Shown here: piece after piece, positions 18,355 to 25,790 of the stretch | How positions within the stretch are numbered: the stretch's first letter is position 1 | How the letters are laid out: every line of letters begins with the position of its first letter | Source of the DNA: Paractinoplanes pyxinae | GTDB taxonomy: Bacteria > Actinomycetota > Actinomycetes > Mycobacteriales > Micromonosporaceae | Length of the DNA: 64,000 nt | Direction: 5' to 3' | Assembly: GCF_026626335.1 (NCBI RefSeq) | Contig: NZ_JAPNTZ010000002.1 | Location: 186,001-250,000 of the forward strand | Program-made: the position numbers and the translations under genes | The notes under the pieces: model-generated | Databases searched by the model: none | What the model was told of the DNA's origin: nothing | Seen by the model: the letters and a program-made list of their open reading frames with translations, nothing else

Positions 18355-18396
18355 GTGCCACCACGGTGGCACACCGCGTAGGCTGCACCACGGTGG
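18355..18396. promoter_or_regulatory. Palindrome and repeated ACCACGGTGG boxes
   Basis: GTGCCACC-AC-GGTGGCAC (18355-18372) is a perfect palindrome. Its core CACCACGGTGG occurs again at 18386-18396, 27 bp further on, immediately before the start of the kinase gene and overlapping its ribosome site. This looks like a tandem operator. Confidence 0.5.
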
Positions 18397-18404
18397 AGGA
18401 CACA

Positions 18405-18887
18405 GTGAAGCAGGGTGTGCGGCCGGCTCCGGTGACGGAGGCGGTCCTCGCCGAGCCGTCGCCCAGGGCCGGTCGGCTGGCCGACCGGCGCTTCGGCCGC
18501 GACGACATCACCCTGGTGCGCCACGAGGTCTCGGCCCGGCTGCGCGAGGCCGGGCTCGACGGCGACCGGCTGCACGGCTTCATCCTGGCCGTCAACGAGG
18601 TCGTCACCAACGTCGTGCTGCACGCCGGCGGCAACGGCCGGCTGGCGCTCTGGGTGGCCGGCGGCTCGGCGTGGTGCTCGGTCACCGACTCCGGCCCCGG
18701 CATCCCGGCGCGGTTCCTGGCCACTCCCGAGATCCCCGAGGTTCCCGAGGCGTTCGAGGTGGGCGGCCGGGGCATCTGGCTCGCCTATCAGCTGTGCGAC
18801 GAGGTGACCGTGGCGACCGGCCCGATCGGTACCACGATCGGGTTGCGGATCTTACTCGCCACGCCGGTCGACACGGGTCCGCAATAG
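18405..18887 (+). CDS. Anti-sigma-factor-like serine kinase/ATPase (HATPase_c_2)
   Basis: The 160-aa protein has the GHKL ATP-binding pattern of the SpoIIAB/RsbW family: NEVVTNVVLHAGG (N box), VTDSGPGIP (G1) and GGRGIWLAYQLCDEVTV (G2). Such proteins bind or phosphorylate anti-sigma antagonists or act as free regulators in actinobacteria. No partner anti-anti-sigma gene is adjacent. The GTG at 18405 has GGAGG five bases upstream. Confidence 0.85.
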   Translation: MKQGVRPAPVTEAVLAEPSPRAGRLADRRFGRDDITLVRHEVSARLREAGLDGDRLHGFILAVNEVVTNVVLHAGGNGRLALWVAGGSAWCSVTDSGPGIPARFLATPEIPEVPEAFEVGGRGIWLAYQLCDEVTVATGPIGTTIGLRILLATPVDTGPQ

Positions 18888-18962
18888 CACTTTGAACAGG
18901 CCGTAAACCCGCCGTCAAAACGTGAAGCAGCCCTTCCGGACTCACGGGTGCCCGGGGGCGAC

Positions 18963-18968
18963 TACATT
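18963..18968 (+). promoter_or_regulatory. -10 element of a probable leaderless transcript
   Basis: TACATT lies 6 nt before the GTG at 18975, which has no ribosome-binding site, as expected for leaderless actinobacterial mRNAs. No clear -35 is seen. Confidence 0.4.
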
Positions 18969-18974
18969 GGGCGC

Positions 18975-19715
18975 GTGCTCGGACTACCTCCTCACGTGAC
19001 CGCCTGCCTTTTCGATCTTGACGGCGTGCTCACCCAGACCGCCCTTGTGCACAATGCTGCCTGGAAGCTGACCTTCGACGAGTTCCTCGAGAAGTGGTCG
19101 GCGCAGCACGGGCAAGAGTTCGTGCCCTTCGACTCCGGCGCCGACTATCACAAATACGTCGATGGCCGGCAGCGCGCCGACGGTGTTCGCACCTTCCTGG
19201 CCTCTCGGCAGATCACCCTTCCCGAAGGCAGCCCGGACGACGGTCCCGACCTGCAGACCGTCAACGGCGTCGGCAACCGCAAGAACCTCCTCGTCCTGCA
19301 GAAGATCAAGGAGGGCGCCGTCCAGGTCTACGACGGATCGGTCGCCTATCTGACAGCCGCGCGGGACGCCGGCCTGCGCCGGGCCGTGGTCTCCGCGAGC
19401 GCCAACTGCAAGGACGTGCTCGAGGCGGCCGGTATCGCGGACCTCATAGAGGTACGCGTGGACGGGGTGACCGCCCGTGAGCGAAACTTGCCTGGCAAGC
19501 CTGCCCCCGACACGTTCCTGTACGCCGCCGAGCAGCTCGGACTCCCGCCCGAGAACTGCGCTGTGTACGAGGACGCGCTGGCCGGGGTCGCGGCGGGTCA
19601 CGCCGGCAAGTTCGGGATCACCATCGGGGTTGACCGCGTGGGTCAGACTCAGGCCCTTCTGGACAACGGCGCCGACATTGTGGTCACCGACCTGTCCGAA
19701 ATCCTGACGCGCTGA
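18975..19715 (+). CDS. pgmB: Beta-phosphoglucomutase-family HAD phosphatase
   Basis: The 246-aa protein has the HAD nucleophile motif FDLDGVLTQTALVHNAAW near residue 13, the cap region with DYHKYVDGRQRADGVRTFLASR, motif II VVSASAN, the GKPAPDTF lysine and VYEDALAGVAAGHAG. This is the pattern of beta-phosphoglucomutases, which convert beta-glucose 1-phosphate to glucose 6-phosphate. It precedes a GH65 phosphorylase by 61 bp, a classic partnership that supplies its substrate. Confidence 0.9.
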   Translation: MLGLPPHVTACLFDLDGVLTQTALVHNAAWKLTFDEFLEKWSAQHGQEFVPFDSGADYHKYVDGRQRADGVRTFLASRQITLPEGSPDDGPDLQTVNGVGNRKNLLVLQKIKEGAVQVYDGSVAYLTAARDAGLRRAVVSASANCKDVLEAAGIADLIEVRVDGVTARERNLPGKPAPDTFLYAAEQLGLPPENCAVYEDALAGVAAGHAGKFGITIGVDRVGQTQALLDNGADIVVTDLSEILTR

Positions 19716-19776
19716 ACGCGTATCAGCGTTTATATCTTCAAGACTTTCACCTTTCTCATTTGCGAGAGGCACCACC

Positions 19777-22140
19777 GTGATCCGTGAACGGGCCTATCCC
19801 GTCGACCCCTGGCACATCCGGGAGACGCGACTCGACCTGGACCTGCTGGCCCAGTCCGAGTCGGTGTTCGCGCTGGCCAACGGTCACATCGGGATACGCG
19901 GAAACCTGGACGAGGGCGAGCCGCACGGTCTGCCCGGCACCTACCTGAACTCGTTCTACGAGCTCCGGCCGCTGCCGTACGCCGAGGCCGGTTACGGCTT
20001 CCCCGAGTCGGGCCAGACGATGGTCAACGTGACCAACGCCAAGCTCATGCGGCTGCTGGTCGACGACGAGCCGTTCGACGTGCGCTACGGCGAGCTGCGG
20101 TCGCACGAGCGGGTGCTCGACCTGCGGGCCGGCACGCTCGAGCGCACCGTCGAGTGGGTGTCCCCGTCGGGCCAGGCGATCCGTGTGCGCACCGTGCGCA
20201 TGGTCTCGTTCACCCAGCGGGCCGTCGTCGCTTTCCTGTACGAGGTCGAGCCGCTCGACGGGCCGTCGCGGCTCATCCTGCAGTCCGAGCTGGTCGCCAA
20301 CGAGCAGCTCCCGCCGATGAGCAAAGACCCGCGCGTCGCCGCCGTCCTCGACCACCCGCTGCAGGCCGAGGAGCTGCTTGAGCAGCGCACCGGCGGCCTG
20401 CTGGTGCACCGCACCAAGGCGAGCGACCTGCGCATGGCGGCGGCCATGGAACACCTTGTCGAGACGCCCGGCAAGCACGCGGTGACCACCGAGGGCCACC
20501 CGGACTGGCTGCGCACGACCGTCGCCTGCAAGCTCGAGCCCGGTCAGAAGCTGCGGGTGGTCAAGCTGGCCGCGTACGGCTGGTCCAGCCACCGCTCCCT
20601 GCCCGCCGTGCGCGACCAGGTCGGCGCGGCGCTGGCCAGCGCCCGGCTGGACGGCTGGGAGGGCCTGGTCGAGGCGCAGCGCGACTACCTGGACGCCTTT
20701 TGGGACCACTCCGACGTCAAGGTCGAGGGCGACCCCGAGGTGCAGCAGGCGGTCCGCTTCGGGCTGTTCCACACGCTGCAGGCGGGCGCCCGGGCCGAGC
20801 AGCGACCGATCGGCTCCAAGGGCCTGTCCGGCCCCGGCTACGACGGCCACACGTTCTGGGACGCCGAGACCTTCGTGCTGCCCGCCCTGACGTACACCCA
20901 GCCGTCCGCGGCGGCCGACGTGCTGCGCTGGCGGCACTCGACGCTCGACCTGGCCCGGGAGCGGGCGCAGACGCTCGGCCTGCAGGGCGCCGCCTTCCCG
21001 TGGCGCACCATCCGCGGGCAGGAGTGCTCGGCGTACTGGCCGGCCGGCACGGCGGGCTTCCACATCGGGGCCGACATCGCCGACGCCGTCCGCCGCTACG
21101 TGCAGGCCACCGGCGACTACGACTTCGAGCGTGAGGTCGGCCTGGAGCTGCTGGTCGAGACCGCACGGCTGTGGCGCTCGCTGGGGCACCACGACCGGCA
21201 CGGGCGCTTCCACATCGACGGCGTCACCGGCCCGGACGAGTACACGGCCGTGGTCGACGACAACATCTACACCAACCTGCTGGCCCAGCAGAACCTGATG
21301 ACCGCGGCCGACGCGGCCAAGCGCCACCCCGACCTCGCCCGCAAGCTGGGCGTGGACGACGAGGAGACGGCGAGCTGGCGGGACGCGGCGGCCTCGGTGC
21401 ACATCCCGTTCGACAAAGAGCTGGGCGTGCACCAGCAGTCCGAGGGCTTCACCCGGCTGCAGGAGTGGGACTTCGAGAACACTCCGCCCGAGGCCTACCC
21501 GCTGCTGCTGAACTACCCGTACTTCGACCTGTACCGCAAGCAGGTGGTCAAGCAGGCCGACCTGGTCATGGCGATGTACATCAGGGGTGACGCGTTCACG
21601 CCGGAGGAGAAGGCGCGCAACTTCGCCTACTACGACGCCCGTACGGTCCGGGACTCCTCGCTCTCGGCCTGTGTGCAGGCGGTGCTGGCGGCCGAGGTGG
21701 GCCACCTCGAGCTGGCCCACGACTATCTGGGCGAGGCCGCCCTGATGGACCTGCACGACCTGCACCAGAACTCGCGGGACGGCCTGCACATCGCGTCGCT
21801 GGCCGGAACCTGGATCTCGCTGGTGGCCGGCCTGGGCGGCATGCGCGACTTCAACGGTCAGCTGTCGTTCTCGCCGCGCCTGCCCAGCCGCATCAACAAC
21901 CTGGAGTTCTCGCTGCTCTGGCGCGGGCTGCGGCTGCGGGTGAACGTGACCGCCGAGGACGTCACCTACTCGCTGCGCAACGGCGGCGGCTCGGCCCGCC
22001 TGGTGGTGCAGCATCACGGCAAGGACGTCGAGGTCACCCAGGTGAAGCCGGTGACCGTGCCGATCCCGCCGGCCCACCCGGTCGGCCCGGCGCCGACCCA
22101 GCCGGCCGGCCGGGCCCCGGTGCGACGCGCGACGTCGTAA
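19777..22140 (+). CDS. GH65 disaccharide phosphorylase (trehalose/maltose/kojibiose type)
   Basis: The 787-aa enzyme has the GH65 layout: N-terminal beta-sandwich (residues 1-270), (alpha/alpha)6 barrel with DGHTFWDAETFVLP and the catalytic acid Glu488 in DGVTGPDEYTAVVDDN, and a small C-terminal domain (SFSPRLPSRINNLEFSLLWRG). It phosphorolyses an alpha-linked disaccharide to beta-glucose 1-phosphate, matching the mutase upstream. Sequence alone does not separate trehalose, maltose and kojibiose specificity. A strong terminator follows. Confidence 0.9.
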   Translation: MIRERAYPVDPWHIRETRLDLDLLAQSESVFALANGHIGIRGNLDEGEPHGLPGTYLNSFYELRPLPYAEAGYGFPESGQTMVNVTNAKLMRLLVDDEPFDVRYGELRSHERVLDLRAGTLERTVEWVSPSGQAIRVRTVRMVSFTQRAVVAFLYEVEPLDGPSRLILQSELVANEQLPPMSKDPRVAAVLDHPLQAEELLEQRTGGLLVHRTKASDLRMAAAMEHLVETPGKHAVTTEGHPDWLRTTVACKLEPGQKLRVVKLAAYGWSSHRSLPAVRDQVGAALASARLDGWEGLVEAQRDYLDAFWDHSDVKVEGDPEVQQAVRFGLFHTLQAGARAEQRPIGSKGLSGPGYDGHTFWDAETFVLPALTYTQPSAAADVLRWRHSTLDLARERAQTLGLQGAAFPWRTIRGQECSAYWPAGTAGFHIGADIADAVRRYVQATGDYDFEREVGLELLVETARLWRSLGHHDRHGRFHIDGVTGPDEYTAVVDDNIYTNLLAQQNLMTAADAAKRHPDLARKLGVDDEETASWRDAAASVHIPFDKELGVHQQSEGFTRLQEWDFENTPPEAYPLLLNYPYFDLYRKQVVKQADLVMAMYIRGDAFTPEEKARNFAYYDARTVRDSSLSACVQAVLAAEVGHLELAHDYLGEAALMDLHDLHQNSRDGLHIASLAGTWISLVAGLGGMRDFNGQLSFSPRLPSRINNLEFSLLWRGLRLRVNVTAEDVTYSLRNGGGSARLVVQHHGKDVEVTQVKPVTVPIPPAHPVGPAPTQPAGRAPVRRATS

Positions 22141-22156
22141 GCGGGCGGACAACGAG

Positions 22157-22186
22157 AAAGGGCCCCGGAGAAATCCGGGGCCCTTT
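22157..22186. terminator. Strong bidirectional intrinsic terminator
   Basis: AAAGGGCCCCGGA and TCCGGGGCCCTTT form a perfect 13-bp stem closed by a GAAA tetraloop, with T-runs on the plus strand and A-run upstream serving the minus strand. It separates the GH65 gene from the convergent secreted protein gene. Confidence 0.92.
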
Positions 22187-22206
22187 TCGTCGTACAGGGA
22201 AATTCT

Positions 22207-23238
22207 TTAAAGCATCGACACGTGCACATGGTCGGTGTGCGCACTCGGACCGTGGTAAGTGCTCCAGCCCCGGGTCGGGAACCAGATCTGCTTGTACCAG
22301 ATCACGTAGTAGATGCCGAGGCGGTCGGCATTACGCACGAGGAATGCCATGAGGTTGTTGCCGTAGGTCTTCATGTCGGCGTTGTGCGCGACCGCGAAGC
22401 CCCGATCTTGCAACGACCAGTCGCAGGCCCGGCCCTTCGGATGCTCGAACGGCCCGCCGTCGCGATGGCAGCCGACGAATCTGTCGAAGCCGGCCTTCTT
22501 GACCTCTTTGTACATGTGCAGCGTGCGCGCGGTGATGCAGCCGCCGGTCGTCGGGTCGTCGACGTTGCAGGGCAGGCTGGCGAAGCCACCGTTCGAGTCA
22601 CGCGGCGCGGGCGCGGCCACCGGCGACTTGGCCAGCACGACGCCCTGGGTCAGGCTCTCGCCACCGACCAGCGCGAGCGCCTTGTTGGCGGCGTCCTTCT
22701 GCTTGCGCATCGCGACCAGGTTGGTCTGCTGCTTGCGGACCTCGGCGTCGAGCGCGGCCTTCTTCGAGTTGACCTCGTCGATGACCTTGTTCAGCTCGGC
22801 CAGCTTGCGGTCCTGCAGGGTGTTGATCTCTTCGAGCGAGACCGCCTTGCGCAGGAAGTCGCTCGAGCCCTGGCTGCCGAGCAGGAAGCCGGCCGTGCCG
22901 AGGTGGCCGGTGCGGTACTGCTGGCCGGCGATCGCGTTGACCTCGGGCAGCAGCGCGAGGCGCCGGCCCTCGGCCAGTCTGATGTCGTTGGCCAGCTTCT
23001 TCTGGGCCGTCGTCGACTTCGCCACCGCGGCCTTGGCCGCGACGAAGCGGCGGTTGGAGGACTCGATGACGTCGTCCAGAGTCGCGTTCTTGCCGACCGA
23101 ACCGCCTGACTCGTCGGGGGTGGCGGAGGCGCCGTCACCGGGCTCGGCCATCGCCGGGGAGGCGGGTGCGGCCAAGAAGGACAGGGCCACGATCGGCGCC
23201 AGGGCAAGCATCAGCCACCGGCGGGGTCGTACGGTCAA
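22207..23238 (-). CDS. Secreted coiled-coil protein with LAS-peptidase-like C-terminal domain (paralogue 1)
   Basis: The 343-aa product has a signal peptide (WLMLALAPIVALSFLAAPASPAMAEP), a long coiled coil (about residues 50-200) like RipA-type wall hydrolases, and a C-terminal domain (240-343) with EHPKGRACDW and HTDHVHVSM. The latter matches the HxxGxAxD...HxH zinc pattern of LAS (M15-like) peptidases, so cell-wall peptide hydrolysis is plausible but unproven. The TTG at 23238 follows GAAGGA. It lies directly downstream of a ydaO riboswitch and is paralogous to the gene at 23740. Confidence 0.8.
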   Translation of the reverse strand: MTVRPRRWLMLALAPIVALSFLAAPASPAMAEPGDGASATPDESGGSVGKNATLDDVIESSNRRFVAAKAAVAKSTTAQKKLANDIRLAEGRRLALLPEVNAIAGQQYRTGHLGTAGFLLGSQGSSDFLRKAVSLEEINTLQDRKLAELNKVIDEVNSKKAALDAEVRKQQTNLVAMRKQKDAANKALALVGGESLTQGVVLAKSPVAAPAPRDSNGGFASLPCNVDDPTTGGCITARTLHMYKEVKKAGFDRFVGCHRDGGPFEHPKGRACDWSLQDRGFAVAHNADMKTYGNNLMAFLVRNADRLGIYYVIWYKQIWFPTRGWSTYHGPSAHTDHVHVSML

Positions 23239-23256
23239 TGCAGTTCCTTCCGGTAA

Positions 23257-23367
23257 ACCGCCGACCGGGTTAGCTGACGGGTTCGGGACGGAAGCGATCC
23301 CTACCGCTTGACGCGGATGCACCCCACTGACCTGGTTCCCCGGCTCGCCTCGCGGCGATTGGGCGGT
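23257..23367 (-). promoter_or_regulatory. c-di-AMP (ydaO-yuaA) riboswitch controlling paralogue 1
   Basis: On the minus strand the conserved ydaO blocks occur in order: GAGCCGGGGAACC, GGGTGCATCCGCG, AGGGATCGCTTCCG and CCGAACCCGTCAGCTAACC. P1 can form between ACCGCC (23367-23362) and GGCGGT (23262-23257). The start codon follows after 18 nt. In actinobacteria this class switches off cell-wall hydrolase genes when c-di-AMP is high (family knowledge). Confidence 0.88.
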
Positions 23368-23589
23368 GGCCTGCCGGCACCTCGGGGGCGGCGCCTAGGT
23401 GGCAGAACCGGCGGCCAGTTTACCCGAGAGTTCGCGTAGCTTCAGCGCCGCGGAAAGGCAATTTCGTATTCGTTCCGACACATTCTGTGACGGCCGTGAC
23501 AGCTAGTTGTGAACGAATTGCGGTGCGTGCGATAACTGTCGATTGTTCGATGAGTTCGGTATGGTCGGTGGCGGTCTCCACCCCCAGGA
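23368..23589. other. Divergent promoter region between two riboswitches
   Basis: About 220 bp between the two ydaO aptamers, including lower-GC sequence around 23460-23570 (TTCGTATTCG, GATAACTG). It must contain two divergent promoters; I cannot assign the elements with confidence. Confidence 0.4.
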
Positions 23590-23723
23590 GGCCGCCGCCT
23601 AATCGCCTTCGGCGAGCCGGGGAACCACGATTTTGAAAGCTGGCTCAGCTTTCCGGGGTGCATCCGCGTCAGCGGTAGGGATCACTTCCGTCCCGAACCC
23701 GTCAGCTAACTCGGTCGGCGGCC
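23590..23723 (+). promoter_or_regulatory. c-di-AMP (ydaO-yuaA) riboswitch controlling paralogue 2
   Basis: The same ordered blocks as on the opposite strand are present: GAGCCGGGGAACC, GGGTGCATCCGCG, AGGGATCACTTCCG and CCGAACCCGTCAGCTAAC. P1 pairs GGCCGCCG (23590-23597) with CGGCGGCC (23716-23723). The ribosome site GGAAGGAA and GTG start at 23740 follow at once, so aptamer folding can control access or termination. Confidence 0.9.
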
Positions 23724-23739
23724 GACGGAAGGAACAGGT

Positions 23740-24780
23740 GTGCGGCACAACACTGTCCGGCGAAGATTGGCGTCCATAACGGCGCTGCTCGTCGCGATCT
23801 CCGGCCTCATGGTCGCGGTGGCCGGTCCGGCCGCGGCGGCGCCCGGCGACAACGGCGACGACGGCGAAGGCGCCCCCAAGTCGCTCATCCAGCAACTCGA
23901 GGCGGCCTCCAAGGGCTTCGTCGAGGCCAAAGAGGCGCTGGAACTCTCCCGCAAGCGGCAGACACAGCTGGCCGCGCGGGTCAAACAACTCGATGCCGAA
24001 CTCGGGCCGCGGCAGGCCGCGATCGACGAGATCGTCCAGCAGTCGTACCGGACGGGCCGGCTCGGCCCGATGACGGCGCTGCTCACGGCCAGCTCGTCCG
24101 GCAGCTTCCTCGACCGGGCCGAGACCCTGGAAACCGTGGCGGTCAAAGAGAACGCCGCCGTGGCCGACCTCAAGGCCAACCGGGACGCGCAGCAGCGGGC
24201 CAAGCTGGCCATCGACGCCGAGGTGCGCAACCAGGTCAAACAGGTCAACCTGATGGCCAAGCGCAAGGTGCAGGCCGAGGCCGCGCTGAAGGCGGCCAAC
24301 ACGGGTGGGGATGCCGACGAGCCGTCCGACAAGCAGGCCGGATCGAGCGACAAGGCCACCGCGGCCCCGCGGAACAAGGACGGCTCGCTGCCCAACGAGG
24401 GCTGCACCGAGAACGACCCGACCACCAACGGCTGCATCACACCGCGCATGCTGCACGCGCTCAAGCAGGCCCAGGCCGACGGGTTCACCCGCTACGTGGC
24501 ATGTTTCCGCCACCAGAACAGCGGTGAGCACCCGAAGGGGCAGGCGTGCGACTTCGCGGCCGAGAAGAAGGGGTTCGGCGGGGTCGCGTCGGGCGGTGAC
24601 AAGGCGTACGGCACGGATCTGGCCAACTACTTCATCAACAACTCGAGCCGGCTGGGCGTGCTCTACGTCATCTGGTTCAAACGCATCTGGCTACCGAGTA
24701 GTGGCTGGAAGGCGTACTCCCGAGGCAACGGAGACCCTTCCAGCGACCACACGAACCACGTCCATCTCTCTGTGCGCTAA
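23740..24780 (+). CDS. Secreted coiled-coil protein with LAS-peptidase-like C-terminal domain (paralogue 2)
   Basis: The 346-aa protein mirrors the gene at 22207: signal peptide (ITALLVAISGLMVAVAGPAAAAP), coiled coil (about 45-190), linker, and C-terminal domain with GCITPRMLHALKQAQADGFTRY, EHPKGQACDF and SSDHTNHVHLSV. His and Asp of HPKGxACD plus HVH would bind zinc if it is a LAS peptidase. Both paralogues sit behind c-di-AMP riboswitches, which supports a role in wall remodelling. Start is GTG after GGAAGGAA. Confidence 0.8.
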   Translation: MRHNTVRRRLASITALLVAISGLMVAVAGPAAAAPGDNGDDGEGAPKSLIQQLEAASKGFVEAKEALELSRKRQTQLAARVKQLDAELGPRQAAIDEIVQQSYRTGRLGPMTALLTASSSGSFLDRAETLETVAVKENAAVADLKANRDAQQRAKLAIDAEVRNQVKQVNLMAKRKVQAEAALKAANTGGDADEPSDKQAGSSDKATAAPRNKDGSLPNEGCTENDPTTNGCITPRMLHALKQAQADGFTRYVACFRHQNSGEHPKGQACDFAAEKKGFGGVASGGDKAYGTDLANYFINNSSRLGVLYVIWFKRIWLPSSGWKAYSRGNGDPSSDHTNHVHLSVR

Positions 24781-24797
24781 TTAAGTCGCGAGCGCCG

Positions 24798-24872
24798 CCG
24801 GTGAGATGGGGCTCGGTTTTTCGACGGCCGCGGGGTTTGCGGACGGCGGAAAATCGCGCCCCATCTCACCGG
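24798..24872. repeat. 15-bp perfect inverted repeat with 45-nt loop
   Basis: CCGGTGAGATGGGGC (24798-24812) and GCCCCATCTCACCGG (24858-24872) are exact inverted copies between convergent genes. The loop contains TTTTT and GGAAAA. A bidirectional terminator is the simplest role; a small mobile or RNA element is an alternative. Confidence 0.6.
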
Positions 24873-24934
24873 TTACAAGGCGATCGCCCGCGGAGCGAAG
24901 CGGAGCCATCAGGCTCAGCGTGCGAGGCTTACGT

Positions 24935-25708
24935 CTATTTGTTGACGTAGGTCTCGTATTCCTTCAGGACGTCGTCGGTTGGGCCGTCGGCTCGGATCAC
25001 GCCCGACTCGAGCCAGATGCTGCGCTCGCACGTGTCCCGGATCGACTGCTCGCTGTGGCTCACCAGGAACACCGTGCCGGCCTCTTTGCGCAGGTCGCGC
25101 ACCCGCTGCTCGCTGCGCTTACGGAACTTGGCGTCGCCGGTGGCCAGCGCCTCGTCGATCAGCAGCACGTCGTGCTTCTTGGCGGCGGCGATCGAGAACC
25201 GCAGCCGGGCCGACATGCCCGACGAGTACGTCTTCATCGGCAGCGAGCTGAAGTCGCCCCGGTCGTTGATGCCGGAGAACTCGATGATGCCGGGCGCCTG
25301 CTCCTTGACCTGGGCCGGCGTCATGCCCATGGCGAGGCAGCCGAGTTCGACGTTCCGCTCGCCCGACAGGTCGTTCATCAGGGCCGCGTTCACCCCCAGG
25401 AGGGACGGCTGGCCGGCCGCGTAGATGCCGCCGCCGCGCTCCACCGGCAGCAGCCCGGCGATCGCCCGCAGCAGCGTCGACTTGCCGGAGCCGTTGGTGC
25501 CGATCAGGCCGATCGCCTCACCCCGGTAGGCGATGAAGCTGACCCCCTTGACCGCGTGCACTTCGCGTACGGCTGCGCTCTTCTTGCCCGTCACGATCCG
25601 CTTGAGGCTGGCCAGCGGCGTGTTGGCGCCGGGCGCGACCGAGCCGTAGATGCGGTAGACGATGTGCGCGTTGTCCGCGATGACGGTTGGTTCCCGCTGG
25701 TCAGCCAC
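24935..25708 (-). CDS. Polysaccharide-export ABC transporter ATPase (Wzt/TagH type)
   Basis: The 257-aa ATPase has a divergent N-terminal 50 aa, Walker A GTNGSGKST, then YAAGQPSLLGVNAALMNDLSGERN (typical of the ABC_KpsT_Wzt group), signature YSSGMSARLRFSIA, Walker B VLLIDEALATGD and switch His in FLVSHSEQSIRDTC. It exports a polysaccharide or teichoic-acid-like polymer with the permease at 25750. The GTG at 25708 lies in the first copy of a tandem duplication. It lacks the C-terminal carbohydrate-binding extension of long Wzt proteins. Confidence 0.88.
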   Translation of the reverse strand: MADQREPTVIADNAHIVYRIYGSVAPGANTPLASLKRIVTGKKSAAVREVHAVKGVSFIAYRGEAIGLIGTNGSGKSTLLRAIAGLLPVERGGGIYAAGQPSLLGVNAALMNDLSGERNVELGCLAMGMTPAQVKEQAPGIIEFSGINDRGDFSSLPMKTYSSGMSARLRFSIAAAKKHDVLLIDEALATGDAKFRKRSEQRVRDLRKEAGTVFLVSHSEQSIRDTCERSIWLESGVIRADGPTDDVLKEYETYVNK

Positions 25709-25790
25709 GGCCGTGTCCCTTCTCTGCGCGCTTCGCGATGCCCCGCTGGTCAGCCACGGCCGTAACCCTTTTCTCCGCGCCAGAAGTAGA
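25693..25790. repeat. 49-bp tandem duplication at permease/ATPase junction
   Basis: 25693-25714 and 25742-25763 are identical over 22 bp; the following 17 bp are similar with about five differences, then the copies diverge (period 49 bp). Copy 1 carries the GTG start of the ATPase gene, copy 2 the TGA stop of the permease gene. Confidence 0.85.

Noticed and set aside
19756..22152. 798-codon minus-strand frame
   Set aside because: Mirror of the GH65 gene, whose catalytic motifs are clear on the plus strand.
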